Shown piece after piece: positions 45,759-55,331 of a stretch of 64,000 nt of DNA. Source of the DNA: Halichondria panicea (taxonomy: Eukaryota; Porifera; Demospongiae; Suberitida; Halichondriidae); contig NC_087387.1 in assembly GCF_963675165.1 (NCBI RefSeq), positions 6,744,683 to 6,808,682 on the forward strand. The letters are read 5' to 3'. The translations under genes were made by a program, and so were the position numbers. Every line of letters begins with the position of its first letter. Position 1 is the stretch's first letter. The notes under the pieces were generated by a model. It saw only the letters and a program-made list of their open reading frames with translations. It had not been told where the DNA came from and searched no databases.

Positions 45759-46028
45759 TAAATGCTTGAGTGTGGAGCACTCCTCTTCACATAATGACAT
45801 AGCCACACCTTGCTGTCCGTTTTGCTTGCCATCGGCACTTCGTATAGTTACTATAGAGACTCATTGTAGAAAAAGTCACAGCCCGCCCCCTCCACACCTT
45901 CCACTCTCCACCACATGGTATATAGTTCTGCTCCTCGTCTATAGCACGATTTGAGTGATGGTTTGTTTATGTCGCATTCCAGTATCGAGTAGGTGTGGTC
46001 TTGTTCGTTCCCATTGGCAACTTGTTAT
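45759..46028 (-). pseudogene. Orphan tail A exon, decayed
   Basis: The minus strand keeps recognisable pieces of tail A (EQVANGN, HTYSILECD, NYxxVVESG, KVWLC, EECSTLKH), but several small insertions and deletions (for example TCTATAGTAACTATACGAAG at the SNYEV region) and a lost stop codon break it. No ectodomain upstream; it is joined to a spacer piece also found at 33635-33760. Confidence 0.75.
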
Positions 46029-46463
46029 TGTGTTTTCACTTTTCAGGGACTGACAATAAACAAACAGATTGCATACAGAAATTTGGCTCTACAGTCACTG
46101 TGCTCAAGATATTATTGTAAAGCGCTTTCTATATCTAAGTCAAAAAGTTAAAATTACAACTAACTGATGGCTTTATAATTTCATAGGATGACTACTAACA
46201 GTCGAAATAATTATACCATTGTATAGGAATAGTTTGTAGAACAGTATGCAGGAGATCAGGTGATCTATACCAGGGTTAATATGACTGTGTACATATGCGC
46301 TGACGTACCTATAGGAACTGAATTCCAAGAAAACCATTTAGACTGTACATTTTATAATTATGTTGATTGAGAATCAGAACCAATCAGATTTAGACACGAT
46401 TACATCACTCCAACAAAAACTCACATAGTAGCCTACCAAAAGTATTCAATAAATATAATTATA
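46029..46463. other. Spacer copy, no gene
   Basis: Matches the spacers at 33640-33900 and 41600-42050 in pieces (TTTTCAGGGACTGACAATA, CTGAATTCCAAGAAAACC). No coding content. Confidence 0.5.
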
Positions 46464-48211
46464 TTATAGAGTTTCTGAGTCCCTATATTGAATATACATA
46501 AACAGACACACATGAATTGCAAGGTCTCTATATAACACCGAAGTTTGGAACCACATTTTAGCAGCTTCACACAGCCACACCTTGCTGTCCGTTTTGCTTG
46601 ACATTGGCACTTCGTAGTTACTAGCTTCACTGTACACACTGTCACAGCCCGCCCCCTCCACACCCTCACACCTTCCACTCTCCACCACATAGTAGTTCTG
46701 TTCCTCGTCTATAGCAGTGAGCTGATTTGAGTGACGATTTGTATTCTGATCGCATTCCAGTATCGAATAGGTGTGGTCTTGTTGATTGCCATTGGCAACT
46801 TGTTGGTAGGTGGGTCCACTGGAGCTATATGCATTGTGTAGTTCCATGCTTGTATCATATACTGGGTTGTTCAGTTGTCGTTGAATTGTTGAGAGTGTGC
46901 TTGTTTCTGACGACATACATGCAGCTGCATGTACAACATATATTAACTGTGTACAGTAGACGTAGGACAAAAATGCTCTGAAATGACAAACACATAAGTA
47001 TGAACTTACATTTGTTTATGTTTCTGTGATATGCGATTCCACATTACTCCACAAACAATCAACAAGACCACCAGCAGAGCCACCAACAAAGCAACTATTA
47101 CCCCCAGTGCTGTAGTGCTTGACTCAGTACCACATGACGACTCTATACATGTATATATAGAGGTTACTGTATCTGTGGACATAGCATTACCCTGTACATG
47201 GCTAACAGAGGGACTAGCTGTTGTATTACAGTAATCACACGAGAATTCACAAGTCTGGTTTGTTTGAATTGTGGAATTATAAACTGAAGTTACGTTGTCA
47301 CAAGGAGTGCTTATTTGATTCAGAACTTCCTGCCTGACACAACGAATCCCTAGGTCTGTTGTACCATCATCACATGATTCATTGCAAGAGAGGTCGCCAG
47401 AATCGCCTATAGTGCAGTTGATGGTTGGTACTCTTCGTGGGTTGAATACAAGCACTTCAGCTCCTGCACAGAAGAGTAGATTGATTAAATTGACAATTAT
47501 TATGAACTCACCAATGCTAGCAAATCGAAACTCTTGGCACATTTGTCCAGCGTCTTGCTCAGTCGATGCGTTGCTACAAATTGCCATCCAACGGCGATCT
47601 GTACACATTTCAACTCTTCCCTCGTTGTCAGTAGCTCCACCCACCAGTCGAATATCCCTGTCAGCGCAATTAGCTGCGTACAACAAGGATAGTTATGATA
47701 ATGTTAAATGAATGCTTACCACTTGAACATTGAACTGTTGCATGTTTATCAACCATATTACAGCCATTACGAGCTTCATAGTAGCACTCATCAATATTAG
47801 CGTCAGATTCATCACAGTCGACAAACCTCAAAAACGTATAGGGTGAATTCTGACTAATACTAACATTGCTGGTCGTAGCACCTATATATATAAAGCAACA
47901 ATAGTGACTATGTCTACTCTTAGGAAAAGCTGTTGAGTTATCTATAGTAGCACCTTGATCGCTGTATCCAAGTTGAGAGCAGACAATGTTGGCCTCAACG
48001 TTACCCCATGTATCAGACACACAGATCCTTCTCCAATCCCCCTTATAACAGAACTCGACAATGTTGTTAACGTTGTTGTCGTTTACCAATTGAATATCTC
48101 CATGAAAGCAAGCTGTAACATATTAGATATGTAGTTACATGCAGTATCCAAATACTACTGTATACCTTGTGTTCCTAAAAACAGAAGAGATACTGTGATG
48201 AGTTGTATCAT
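46464..48211 (-). CDS. Family IV SRCR receptor with tail A, altered C-terminus
   Basis: Minus exons 48166-48211 (MIQLITVSLLFLGTQ), 47954-48112, 47720-47881, 47512-47673, 47010-47463, 46464-46977; 1497 bases, 498 residues. SRCR1 (CFHGDIQLVNDNNVNN, CVSDTWGNVEAN); SRCR2 (CADRDIRLVGGATDNEGRVE); a stalk about 50 residues longer than in the 15.7 kb copy (CDNVTSVYNSTIQTNQTCEF, SDYCNTTASPSV-like); TM (ALGVIVALLVALLVVLLIVC). The paralogous acceptor is out of frame because of a 4-base gain (CTGCATGTATG near 46919). Only the acceptor at 46978-46980 keeps frame, and it implies a 32-base intron. The tail keeps NPVYDTS, TYQQV, TYSIL, NYYVV and NYEVPM, then diverges after VWLCE to AAKMWFQTSVL and loses EEDYSTLKH. 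Confidence 0.82.
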
Positions 48212-48927
48212 TATTTTGTAATCCTGTCAGGTTGAATTTCTAAGTTGCTTATAATCAGTATAGTTTATAGCTGAAACGATTTCAAAGTCACAATTCCGTG
48301 ATTTTTATACAACAATTCATGATGATCTATTTAGACATCTATTAGACGATAAATATTGTGCTGTGTACAGACAGACACACATGTGTTGCTATTATAAACT
48401 AATAAACTGAAAATGCTTCAATGCTATTGTCAACAAAATTAATATCGACAACACACTCAATGGAATACATATATTCTCAGTGGGGTCACTCAGCTTGCGA
48501 CGTGTGTTTCCACAACACTGGAATAAGTTAACCATGGTAACTCCTAAATAACTTCGTAGTTTCAGTATCTTTCATAATTAATGGTGAGCCAAGCGTACGT
48601 ATACAACACATTCATTTATTAGTTTACTCAACCACAAGCATGCAATCATAGTGTTTGGCACCACAATTACATGCATAACAGAACAGTTGAACCAGGTGAA
48701 AGGAATCACTACAATATTATAGGATGAAGAATGGCAGGCCACCTATGACAATAGAGAATGTCCCGGCCCTAACGTGTTATGTTGCTCCAACTCACCAGTT
48801 TGATTATCTCTTAGTTTACAAACCTTGCATGGACACCGGAACAAGGTCATGCAGAGTTCACTCTCGTCATCTTGTCACCATGGTTATGATCTAAATTCAG
48901 AGAGAACATGTGAGAACTGGCTACAGC
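48212..48927. other. Intergenic; inverted copy of 15041-15672
   Basis: No gene. The segment matches 15.05-15.67 kb inverted, up to the transposon at 48928 (for example TTCAGAGAGAACATGTGAG at about 48897). Confidence 0.65.
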
Positions 48928-50467
48928 CATAGATAGTAGAGGAAGGGGATTGTGAACGAGATCACGTGCGCTATAGATCATACATGAGAGCTGAGGTCTA
49001 TCCGCGTTAGACCGCGAATTGACTAATTTTGAGCGGGCTAAAGACTTTTCAGAGTTTTACTCGGTTCTAAAGGTAAGAAACGACTATCTAAGAGCTTTAA
49101 TGTCAGTAGTAATCTATACTAACAATATTTTGAGCGTTTTAAGTAATAAGATATACCTGTTGAGCTACAAGTTAGCTATGACTCACCATTTACCTGTTTT
49201 TAGCACTGTTTGGGGAGAATCTAGTTTCTGATACACTTTTAGAAGCTAGTAAGCATATTGGCTGTTTCCTTGACTTGAGCTTTAACAGGATAGCCCCTTT
49301 TTTTGATATGTAAGCTTTTTGTTGTTCTCCAGTGTTGTGAAATAAGTCGAATGGGGTGCCTTCTTTGTGTGGGGTGTCCTGATCTGACTGTTCACAATTG
49401 AAAGTTTTAGTGTGAATTTTCTGATTCTTTTAGCTTTACTCTATGAGAATAGCTATTACATAGTAGCTGTACTAACTCGAAAGAAGAATTTTTCCTCAAT
49501 GAAAAAGTGTGAAAATGTCATGTTGCTCTTTTCCCACACAGGTGTGATTGTAAACAATGGGCATGGGAAGTCAGAAATTGCGTTTTTTTCAGCAAAAGAA
49601 AAGCAAGAAGCAGCAGACATCCCCCGTCTGCTCTCATCAGCCTTTACCTGAGTCGACCAGCAACTCTTGAATCTCTCCACTTCTTGGTTGCCAAGTCAGT
49701 GTTGAACTAATTGCCGTCAAGAACGTGCTCACCATTGTCAAGCTGCCAAGAGTTGATGTCATCGTCACCTCGTGTGTTCAGTGCCAGCTCATTTGGAATT
49801 TGTCAGTACGTTCTGAATATACCCTTACACCCCCTCTCTCCTCATCACTCCAGTTCTTTCAACCTAAGTTACCAGCGTGCTGTGCTATTTTGATTGAGAT
49901 ACATCGATTCCCTGAACTTTTGTGATGAAAATCCTGGCCTTAAATGTTTAATTAGATTTGTGAAAGCATTACTCTTCTACACTTATTATATAGTTGATCA
50001 GGTAAGTTCTGTCAAAAAATTGTTCACGAACCGTTACCCAAACGCAGAAGACCGGACTCTGACAACACATTCTGACTCATATCGTTCATAATGTACGTGT
50101 ATCTTTACAATGTCATGGCTTGTCTGCAGTTCATAATAATGTTATATAGATGATGAGTTGTCATGGATATTTTATATTGTATGATTGTAGAGCATGGACA
50201 CATTTCCAGAGTAGAAAGAACCTACAAAAAAAAGAATTTCAAAACTAAAAGCTTGCATACACACATAGCTCAGAGTCCCTACTTCCTTGATATGTCTTCA
50301 CTAGCAGGAGGGCCCACAGAGGAGGCTGCAACCATACCCAGCAACACAGATCTATATACTTCCTGTCTACTTCCGGCCATTCTGCTAATGCTTCCGTCTA
50401 ACACGGACAGTCCATGAAATTGAGTTCACGTGATCTCGTTCACAATCCCCTTCCTCTACTATCTATG
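48928..50467. mobile_element. DNA transposon with TIRs, non-autonomous, 1.54 kb
   Basis: Perfect 41-base terminal inverted repeats, 48928-48968 and 50427-50467, begin CATAGATAGTAGAGG and end GATCACGTG. The target CTACAGC is duplicated at 48921-48927 and 50468-50474 (8 bp if the G at 48920/50467 is counted), and the intact single target is at 15041-15047 in the paralogous segment. No transposase motif was found in the interior; the longest frames (about 49412-49651 and 49725-49925) match nothing I know. The target length fits hAT or P superfamilies; the superfamily is not settled. Confidence 0.9.
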
Positions 50468-50474
50468 CTACAGC

Positions 50475-50797
50475 TGTATATGCATCTGTATGTACAGTGG
50501 TCTGCTTTAATTACAGACTAACTTTGTATCCCTAAAATTGGTTTTCAGTACAGCTCTTGAGTGACGTACATCAACCGTTAGTAATAGTTTAATATGGGCT
50601 TAATTAGAGATTTTTTTTCGAAATAACACCGTCAACAATCTACTATAAACTTATACTTTATTCATGCATGGGTATTTGAAGGTAACGAATTTACCGTCTT
50701 TCTTCTAATTACATCGCCACACAAAATTAATTAGTGACAAGAAATAGAAAAGAAAAAAATTATTATAGTTTTACCTCTATAGTGGAGTATGACTCTT
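50475..50797. other. Intergenic; flank matching the family III tail region at 15.0 kb
   Basis: About 50475-50545 (AACTTTGTATCCCTAAAATT, GGTTTTCAGTA) is the inverted continuation of 15000-15040, i.e. the end of a tail A exon now cut. The remainder is AT-rich with no gene. Confidence 0.55.
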
Positions 50798-51795
50798 TAT
50801 TGCTTTTTAATAAGTGCTGACATCAGCGTTTTACATTCAAATTGCACAGGAAGCGACTCATCACCGACTGTGCAGATATTTTTCCATATTGCACACCCGG
50901 AAGTATTATTGCAATTGCACACTAGGAAGTGATTCTTATTTGGAATAAAACGTTTTCAGCAGTGAGAGAACAGAAAAACATAGTTTACACACTTATAATT
51001 ATGCATTGCAATGTTTATCAGTCTCTTTTCTTGTTTTCTGATGCTCTGTATCACTTCTGTGCTCTTTTTGCAGTGAAGCTGAGGGTCAGGAGGTTGTCAG
51101 TGTTCATATTTAACGCATCAAACAGGCATCAGTGTTGGAAGTGGGTGCTTTGAGCGGAGTATTGCACATGTAGAAGTGTACTGCACCACCATATAAGCCT
51201 GTTCAGGCTTGTATAAAGTCGTTTTGGCTTCAAAAACGGTTGTCACACTTTTCTTCAGTTATAGCGGTGCATGTTTCCTCTTCTGATACACTGGAGCATG
51301 ATAGAAAGCAAGCACATGCTGTTTATCCTACTATCCATTTTCAAAACGGGTTGCTGGTTGTCAACGTTTTTCTTGTCTTTTTTCTTGTCTGTTCTCTACA
51401 AAATCTTTAAGTAGCCTTCTGTAAGCTCTCTTGGTGTTCTAGAGTCTTATTTCTTTGTCTTTCTAGCTGTTTTCTTTCTCTTAAACTCGTCTTCAACTGC
51501 AATGTTTATCAGTCTCTTTTCTCGTTTTCTGATGCTCTGTATCACTTCTGTGCTCTTTTTGCAGTGAAGCTGAGGGTCAGGAGGTTGTCAGTGTTCATAT
51601 TTAACGCATCAAACAGGCATCAGTGTTGGAAGTGGGTGCTTTGAGCGGAGTATTGCACATGTAGAAGTGTACTGCACCACCATATAATAATTCACTCGTC
51701 CAATGTGCCTAGTAACTGTCACTCGTGCCTTGCAGGCACTCGTGCAGTTACTGGCACAGACTCGTGATAATCTTCAGTATCCATAGGATAATATC
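50798..51795 (+). repeat. Dispersed repeat, copy 2, with internal duplication
   Basis: Matches 4318-5261. About 190 bases (GCAATGTTTATCAGTCTCTT to CACCACCATATAA) occur twice here, at about 51006-51192 and 51498-51687, and once in copy 1. The foldback end is truncated on its left arm. Confidence 0.75.
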
Positions 51796-52061
51796 ATAGT
51801 ATATAATTATGCATGTCTGTTATGCACATTACCTCTGAGGAACTGAATTCCAAACCCATTTATAGACAGTTAAGAGAATCAGAACCAATTAGACAAAACT
51901 ACATCACTCCAACCACAACTCACATCATTAAAACATGTGATAAAGTATTCAAAATAGTATGATATAATAATTATTATAGTGACTCAGATTATATGTACTT
52001 GAAATTTCTAAGTTTTGATCAAAAGCAAGTGTATGATTTTATACACAAATGTTCAGTTCTC
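51796..52061. other. Intergenic; 3' flank of tail A
   Basis: A decayed copy of the tail A/B spacer (GAACTGAATTCCAAACCC near 51840). No gene. Confidence 0.5.
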
Positions 52062-54344
52062 TCAATGCTTGAGTGTGGAGTAGTCCTCTTCACACAGCCA
52101 TACTTTGCTGTCCGTTTTGCTTGACATTGGCACTTCGTAGTTACTAGCCTCACTGTACACACCGTCACAGCAGCCTGCCCCCTCCACACCCACACACCTT
52201 CCACTCTCCACCACATGGTAGTTCTGCTCCTCATCTATAGGATTAAGCTGAAATGAGCGATGATTTATGTTCTTATCGCGCTCAAGTATTGAGTAGGTGT
52301 GGTCTTGTTTATTGCCATTGGCAACTTGTTCGTAGGTGGGTCCACTGGAGCTGTATGCACTGTGTAGTTCCATGCTTGTATCGTATACTGGGTTGTTCAG
52401 TTGTCGTTGAATTGTTGAGAGCTTTTGCACTTGAGAAATGTTGTATCTGTGTACAGTCATGCAGACATGCAGACAGGTGTTCATACTTAATATTGGAACT
52501 GAAAGTGGACAATGTATATGCAATGTACGCCTGAAAGAAAATAAGCTGAATAGTGCTTTCAAAATAAACTTATTCAGCTGGCTCTTTTGTCAACAAGCAT
52601 TTATCAACACACTCAATGGAACACATACGCTCAATGAACTCACTCAGCTTGCTGTTTCTGTGACCAGCGCTTCCCCAACACACAACAAGTTACAGTTAAT
52701 CCAATAGCAAGTCCTAGGAGCACAACCACCAGAAGACCAATCAATCCTCCCAAGGCAGCAGTAGGACAGCTTCCCATCATTTTATTATTAGCTAATGTAA
52801 CGAATTGGTCTACTTCACTGGTGGTGGGGGCTGGCTGATTTGTTCCGCTGGTCGTGGTTGGTTCAGGGCATGTCTGAAGGGTTTGATCGATTGTCCTATT
52901 AATAACTGAGCCAATAACATCTTGGTGTGTCTTGCACACAACACCAAGATCCATGGAATGATCGCAATTGACGTTAACAGTTGGTGTGCAACTCAGACTA
53001 CTGCTGGTTGTTAGTGTACAGCTATACACAGGTGTACCCTCTGTAGTAGTGCCATTCCTCAAAACTTCAACTCCTATATTACAATACATAAGTTAATAGC
53101 TATCAGATTTGCCCTCAATACTCAGCTCACATAATTATCAAAAATACAGAGCTAATTTACAGTGTGCATACCATTTGATGGAAATCCAAGTTCAGAGCAG
53201 ACAGCCCCGGTGATTTCTTGATGATTGATACTACACACTGTGCCCCACCGACCACCCACACACACCTCCACTCGTCCTTCTCTTGGCGTGGATCCATCCA
53301 CCAGTCTTGTGGTTCCAATGATGCAATCTTGTCAGTGCATGAATGATTACATACAAGATGGTAATAAATTGTTCACCTTTAATACAAGTCACTGCACCAT
53401 ACGCTCTATTGTCTCCTGTACAGGACAGTTTGGGGCAGGTGGTTCCTTGATTGGTTCTGCTACATTCTAACAGGCTTCTTTCAGCTCCATTACACATAGG
53501 ATTAATGAAATGAGGTGGTGTTGGTAGAGATGAACAGACTGAACCTCTTGCAGCTTCTGTATGTACACATGATAACAGATAGCATGCTAGATATTATACC
53601 TCTTTCAGAATAGCCTAGTTGTCGACAAACCACATATGGAGCGAAAATGGTATTTGAAATTTGTTTTAACCAATTATTTTTAGTTGCACACAATGTTTCC
53701 CACTCTCCATGGACACAAAGCTGCACTGCTCCTTTTACTGAGTTATCCATTTCAATTGGTTGGTCTCTGAATCGAACATCACCATTGGAACAACCTGTAA
53801 ACGTCTTGCCTCATAATAAGAGTATATATAGAGAGCTATAGACAGTATAACTTTCTTACCACACATAAATCCAGCTAAGTTACTGCTAGTAGTTGATAGC
53901 AGATCAAAAGAGTGTCCACGAATGCATTCAGTCAGGTTCTGTTCATATCCATTGCAGTCGGGGAACGTTACACAAGTTGTAGGGTTCCCTTTATCAACCA
54001 CTGCTACCTGAGCCCCTAATATGTTCACAGACATAATTATGATTATTTGAACACTTATTGTACGTACCTTGAAAATCCATACTATTCTGTTGACAAGCCA
54101 GTTTGGCATGAGTGATAGTCCATCCAGAAGAACATACGCTGGTCCATTTTAAACTTAAACTTGAATTTGAAGACAGACAAATACTGACTGAGCTATCAAG
54201 ATTCAACTCGAACTCACCAGCGACAGTGCAAGTATCTGTAATCTATTCACGTTAATACAAATATTCAAACAAAATTCATTCACCTTGTGCTGTCCCTTGT
54301 GTTATGAAAGTAGCTACTAGCACCGAGATCAGCATACTAGCCAT
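52062..54344 (-). CDS. Family III three-SRCR receptor with tail A, intact
   Basis: Minus exons 54284-54344, 54068-54235, 53860-54015, 53600-53794, 53377-53556, 53172-53327, 52644-53073, 52062-52446; 1731 bases, 576 residues. Signal MASMLISVLVATFITQGT; SRCR1 (CTVAGEFELNLDSSVSIC, WTSVCSSGWTITHAKLAC); SRCR2 (CSNGDVRFRDQPIEMDNSVK, GEWETLCATKNNW, CNGAERSLLEC); SRCR3 (CIIGTTRLVDGSTPREGRVE, VGGRWGTVC), completed by the exon that also carries a Thr-rich stalk and the TM (ALGGLIGLLVVVLLGLAIGL); GKRWSQKQ; tail A with NPVYDTS, PTYEQV, TYSIL, NYHVV, VYSEA, NYEVPM, EEDYSTLKH. Tail A has a one-residue gain (GAGCCDG). This is the largest receptor here and the reference for the two family III pseudogenes. 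Confidence 0.92.
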
Positions 54345-54849
54345 TGTAAATTTCAGACTGACTAATTTTGTGTAGCAACTTATATCGTTTACAATAGCTA
54401 CTTATGCAAACAGTGACGAACAGTGAAACCTGAAACCTGATGACAGGAAGTTTCATTTGTGTTCTAGCTATTTACAAAATTAGACACAAACTATATGGTT
54501 TGAACAATAACAGCATCCATATGTATCTGCGGCACACATTACACATTGTTTATTTACCAACTAAAAACTGCTAAAATGAAAAATAGTGGCTATTGTTAGC
54601 ACAGAGATACTGATTACTGTCATTAGCTATAATTATGTAGGTACTGTTAACAGAGATTGTTTTATTGGCATTACAAGTGATTGTCATTTACATATAATTA
54701 CAGTATTAAATACAGCAATAATTATTGTAAGCTCTACATGGGGAATCTACTGCACACAAAACACTCACTATGACTGAAGACAGAATAAAAGCTCAGGAAA
54801 ATAATTCTGGCTGTAAACATGACTTGAGCTGTACTTGTGTCCCCATCGG
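54345..54849. other. Intergenic between the SRCR cluster and E2F7/8
   Basis: No gene seen. The first 130 bases share the AACAGTGAAACCTG and AGGAAGTTTCA pieces found upstream of the other family III copies (12830 and 38990). Confidence 0.5.
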
Positions 54850-55010
54850 GCTGCATTCTGCGCACGTGCAATCGCTCCAGGGATACTGTACGGGGAGGGG
54901 CTGGTCATCTGCCATGTGGCCGAGTGCCACGCCCCCATCATCGTTTGATTGGTCAACTCATGATTCTGGTGCTGGCGGGTTCCAACATATAGCGGGAATT
55001 TCTTGTAGAC
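54850..55010 (+). promoter_or_regulatory. Candidate E2F7/8 promoter
   Basis: In about 140 bases there is an E-box CACGTG (54863-54868), a GC-box-like CCACGCCCCC (54927-54936), an inverted CCAAT (ATTGG, 54948-54952) and GCGGGAA (54992-54998), which is close to the E2F site TTTSSCGC read in reverse. The stretch is GC-richer than its surroundings and lies upstream of the first coding exon. E2F genes are commonly E2F-regulated, so autoregulation is plausible; the start site is not known. Confidence 0.5.
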
Positions 55011-55246
55011 TTTAAAGAAGCTATTGAATGCTAATACAGGCACTGAGAAAAAGAGAGAAAGAGGAAAACTGAGAAAAGAAAGAAGTAGGTTTTGTTCTGT
55101 CTAGTTTTGAACTAGAAACTTGAGTTTGTTCACTTGTTCCTTGCCAACTAGTTTTACTTCCTGCTTTACTAGACTCTATATAAATACTGTACTACAACAT
55201 GTACAATGTCAAGTTCACTTTCTTACTAGAGCTTGAATATTGTCTT

Positions 55247-55277
55247 ACACACACACACACACACACACGCACGCACG

Positions 55278-55315
<38 letters not shown>

Positions 55316-55327
55316 ACACGCACACAG
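55247..55327 (+). repeat. (CA)n microsatellite ending in a splice acceptor
   Basis: CA dinucleotides with ACGC interruptions run directly into CACACAG at 55321-55327, just ahead of the E2F7/8 start codon at 55332. The tract may serve as the 3' end of a 5' UTR intron. Confidence 0.85.
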
Positions 55328-55331
55328 GTAA

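Noticed and set aside
49412-49925. ORFs inside the 48.9 kb transposon as a transposase
   Set aside because: They are short (under 80 codons), lack any catalytic motif I could recognise and are not joined by clear splice sites; the element is treated as non-autonomous.
52253-52534. Plus-strand ORF repeated opposite tail A exons (also near 5243, 20000, 42477, 46727)
   Set aside because: It lies antisense to a conserved coding exon in every case, and its apparent conservation follows from the sense strand. No signal, start context or splice sites support it.
54770-55015. ORF of 81 codons upstream of E2F7/8
   Set aside because: It overlaps the candidate promoter, has no family likeness, and is explained by the locally higher GC content.
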